This document shows, piece after piece, positions 6,909-8,132 of a DNA stretch of 8,132 nucleotides (positions are counted from its first letter, which is position 1; each line of letters starts with the position of its first letter). This stretch comes from Muribaculaceae bacterium (GTDB lineage: Bacteria; Bacteroidota; Bacteroidia; Bacteroidales; Muribaculaceae). Where the stretch lies: positions 1 to 8,132 of the forward strand of contig JAEDNZ010000084.1 in the NCBI GenBank assembly GCA_016302215.1, read 5' to 3'. Under the pieces are notes generated by a model. The model was not told the DNA's origin and ran no database searches. It was given only the letters and a program-made list of their open reading frames with translations. The translations under genes and the position numbers were made by a program.

Positions 6909-8132
6909 CTATCGGCCGTATTGCTCTTGACGGATTACGGTGTTGCGCAGCTGCATTATCCGGGCGTCCATGACCGTAAGCTGCTGCTCGGCCGACAAGA
7001 TGCTGCCGGCGATGGTCTTGTTGCCGCAGCGGTATTGCTCTCGCATGGCGTCGAGGCGCTGAGCGGCGGCGCGGCGCTCGTCAAGCCACGACAGTAGCTC
7101 CGACATCGAGCGCCGGGCTGATGCGTTCTTAAAGTCAGAGAGCCGATGATACACTCGGCCATTGCCCAGCGACAGCTCAAAAGTGGCAGTGCCGCCCGTG
7201 GCGCCCGTGGCTGTGCCCGCTTCGCCGAGGGCACTCAGGCGCGCCTGCAGCTCAGTGTAGTCGGCATCGTCAGGCTGAGTGGCGCGTATTGACGACAAGC
7301 GCGCGTAGGAGGCTATATCGGCATCGTCAGGCTCGTAGTTGACGCGCATCTCCGATGGCTTGAAGATGTAGATTGTGACCTTGCCGGGTATCTGATTGCG
7401 GTCAGTGGCCCACCACCCCACACCGGTGACATCGTCAATCGCCAGGAGGTAGTCGTCAAAAGGCGAGTTGTAGGGCATACCCACATTCTGCGGGTTCAAA
7501 AAACCGTCGTCGCCGCGGCGTGTCATGTATATGTCATATCCGCCCAGGCTCGTATCGCCGTCAGTGGCATAATATAGCGTGACGCCGTCAGTGAGCAGAA
7601 ACGGGCACACGGCGTTGCCGCCCTCGCTGAGCTCGCCTGCCAAGGGGTGAGGCGCCTCCACCGAGCCGTCGTCAAGGACGCCCGATGACACCAGGGCGTA
7701 GTTCTCATCAGCGCTTTCGCGCGCAGCATAATAGATGGCGCTGCGGTCTTGTGGCGTAAACGACAGCTCCAAGGCCGACGAGGCATCGTCGCGCAGAGCC
7801 AGCGTGCCGGCCTCGGGTGATAGCTTGTAGTATCTGAAGAAATCATCGGCATCAACGACCACCGAGTCAATGACCTCCACCTTCTCTACCCTGTCGAGCA
7901 TATTGCGCATTATCACTAACTTACTCTCCAATGCCTCCACTTCGGCTGAGGGCGACTTCTTGCTCTTAGCCACAAGGCGATGGTATGATGCTATGTGCTC
8001 CTCGGCAGCGTCAATGTCATACTCATCAAAGGCAATCCGCGCTAACAGCCGCGAGGCATCAGCCACGCCGCGCCCCTCAGCCGCTGCCAAGGGCGCTTTG
8101 GCCTCGTGCAGGCGCTCCAAGGCCACGAGCGA
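6909..8132 (-). CDS. PD40 (WD40-like) beta-propeller protein with helical flanks (partial, N-terminus beyond window)
   Basis: The frame is open to the right edge, so the gene starts outside the window; the GTG at 8126 is an internal Val codon, not a credible start. Numbering from that Val: residues 1-80 are Ala/Glu-rich helices resembling TPR or coiled-coil segments. Residues ~115-255 carry beta-propeller strands of PD40 type, for example SFTPQDRSAIYYAARE (122-137), LTDGVTLYYATDGD (178-191), GGYDIYMTRRG (195-205) and the NPQNVGMPYNSPFDDYLLA run (211-229). Residues 265-302 hold an imperfect repeat, 303-315 a Gly/Thr/Ala linker, and 338-405 a long amphipathic, probably coiled-coil helix. Similar TPR-PD40 arrangements occur in envelope proteins of Bacteroidetes, such as PorE of the type IX secretion system, but no OmpA domain follows here. 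Function unknown; probably a cell-envelope scaffold. Signal peptide status cannot be seen. Confidence 0.75.
   Translation of the reverse strand, partial: SLVALERLHEAKAPLAAAEGRGVADASRLLARIAFDEYDIDAAEEHIASYHRLVAKSKKSPSAEVEALESKLVIMRNMLDRVEKVEVIDSVVVDADDFFRYYKLSPEAGTLALRDDASSALELSFTPQDRSAIYYAARESADENYALVSSGVLDDGSVEAPHPLAGELSEGGNAVCPFLLTDGVTLYYATDGDTSLGGYDIYMTRRGDDGFLNPQNVGMPYNSPFDDYLLAIDDVTGVGWWATDRNQIPGKVTIYIFKPSEMRVNYEPDDADIASYARLSSIRATQPDDADYTELQARLSALGEAGTATGATGGTATFELSLGNGRVYHRLSDFKNASARRSMSELLSWLDERRAAAQRLDAMREQYRCGNKTIAGSILSAEQQLTVMDARIMQLRNTVIRQEQYGR
7194..7211. repeat. 9-bp perfect tandem repeat (2 copies) in the PD40 gene linker
   Basis: The unit gcccgtggc occurs twice back to back, in frame, encoding Ala-Thr-Gly twice within a Gly/Thr/Ala linker (about residues 303-315 of the visible protein). 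A 9-bp unit keeps the reading frame, so copy-number change would only alter linker length. Confidence 0.7.
7261..7333. repeat. Direct repeat, 16-bp identical cores 57 bp apart, in the PD40 gene
   Basis: The 16-mer tcggcatcgtcaggct occurs at 7261-7276 and 7318-7333. The spacing of 57 bp equals 19 codons, so both copies are in the same frame and encode PDDAD. The flanking residues ARLSSI and ARLSAL also match when shifted by one residue, suggesting a tandem duplication of a ~19-residue helical unit. Confidence 0.65.

Noticed and set aside
8124..8126. GTG as start codon of the PD40 protein
   Set aside because: The frame continues upstream to the window edge (Ser-Leu precede this Val) and no leader or signal peptide is visible, so this is an internal codon of a truncated gene.
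1..8132. Novel defence, mobile or CRISPR system
   Set aside because: No regularly spaced repeats, transposase, integrase, nuclease, toxin-antitoxin or phage-like genes are present. Six of the seven genes are complete or nearly readable members of ordinary families, and the seventh is too short to judge.

Overview
The window looks like a chromosomal housekeeping segment of a Bacteroidales bacterium. A relatively GC-rich member such as Muribaculaceae is plausible, but this is inferred from style, not from a marker gene. The support is: (i) a close match to the Bacteroidetes promoter consensus (TTG, 20-nt spacer, TAAATTTGC) upstream of galE; (ii) little use of Shine-Dalgarno sequences, with A/T-rich leaders directly before start codons; (iii) protein types common in Bacteroidales, namely the short CstA-family transporter, a ~630-residue U32 protein with a C-terminal cysteine cluster, a secreted histidine-type phosphatase, and a PD40 beta-propeller protein. 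GC-rich third positions create long antisense open frames that are not genes.

Every gene is on the minus strand, so transcription runs from high to low coordinates. In that order: the C-terminal ~400 residues of a PD40 beta-propeller protein, cut by the right edge (8132-6909); a CstA-family transporter (6853-5402); a U32-family (RlhA-like) protein whose start overlaps the cstA end by 17 bp (5418-3535); a 125-bp gap holding a well-formed promoter; galE (3409-2372); a 98-bp gap with a pure pyrimidine tract on the transcribed-sense strand; a secreted histidine acid phosphatase (2273-1014); ispE after a 13-bp gap (1000-161); an intrinsic terminator (about 97-123); and the first ~21 codons of an unrecognised gene cut by the left edge (65-1).

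Functionally there are probably two transcription blocks. The upstream block (PD40 protein, cstA, U32) joins a probable pyruvate or peptide transporter to a probable RNA hydroxylase. The downstream block (galE, phosphatase, ispE) covers UDP-sugar interconversion, extracytoplasmic phosphate release and the MEP isoprenoid pathway, and ends at the hairpin after ispE. All complete genes are intact, with no frameshifts or internal stops.

I found no RNA gene, insertion sequence, CRISPR array, phage gene or defence system, and no intergenic stretch longer than about 125 bp. I see no convincing undescribed system. The items worth a second look are small: a non-aromatic gatekeeper residue in GalE, the acid/base motif of the phosphatase, a second Cys cluster in the U32 protein, the cstA-U32 coupling, a palindrome on the galE -33 element, and internal repeats in the PD40 protein.
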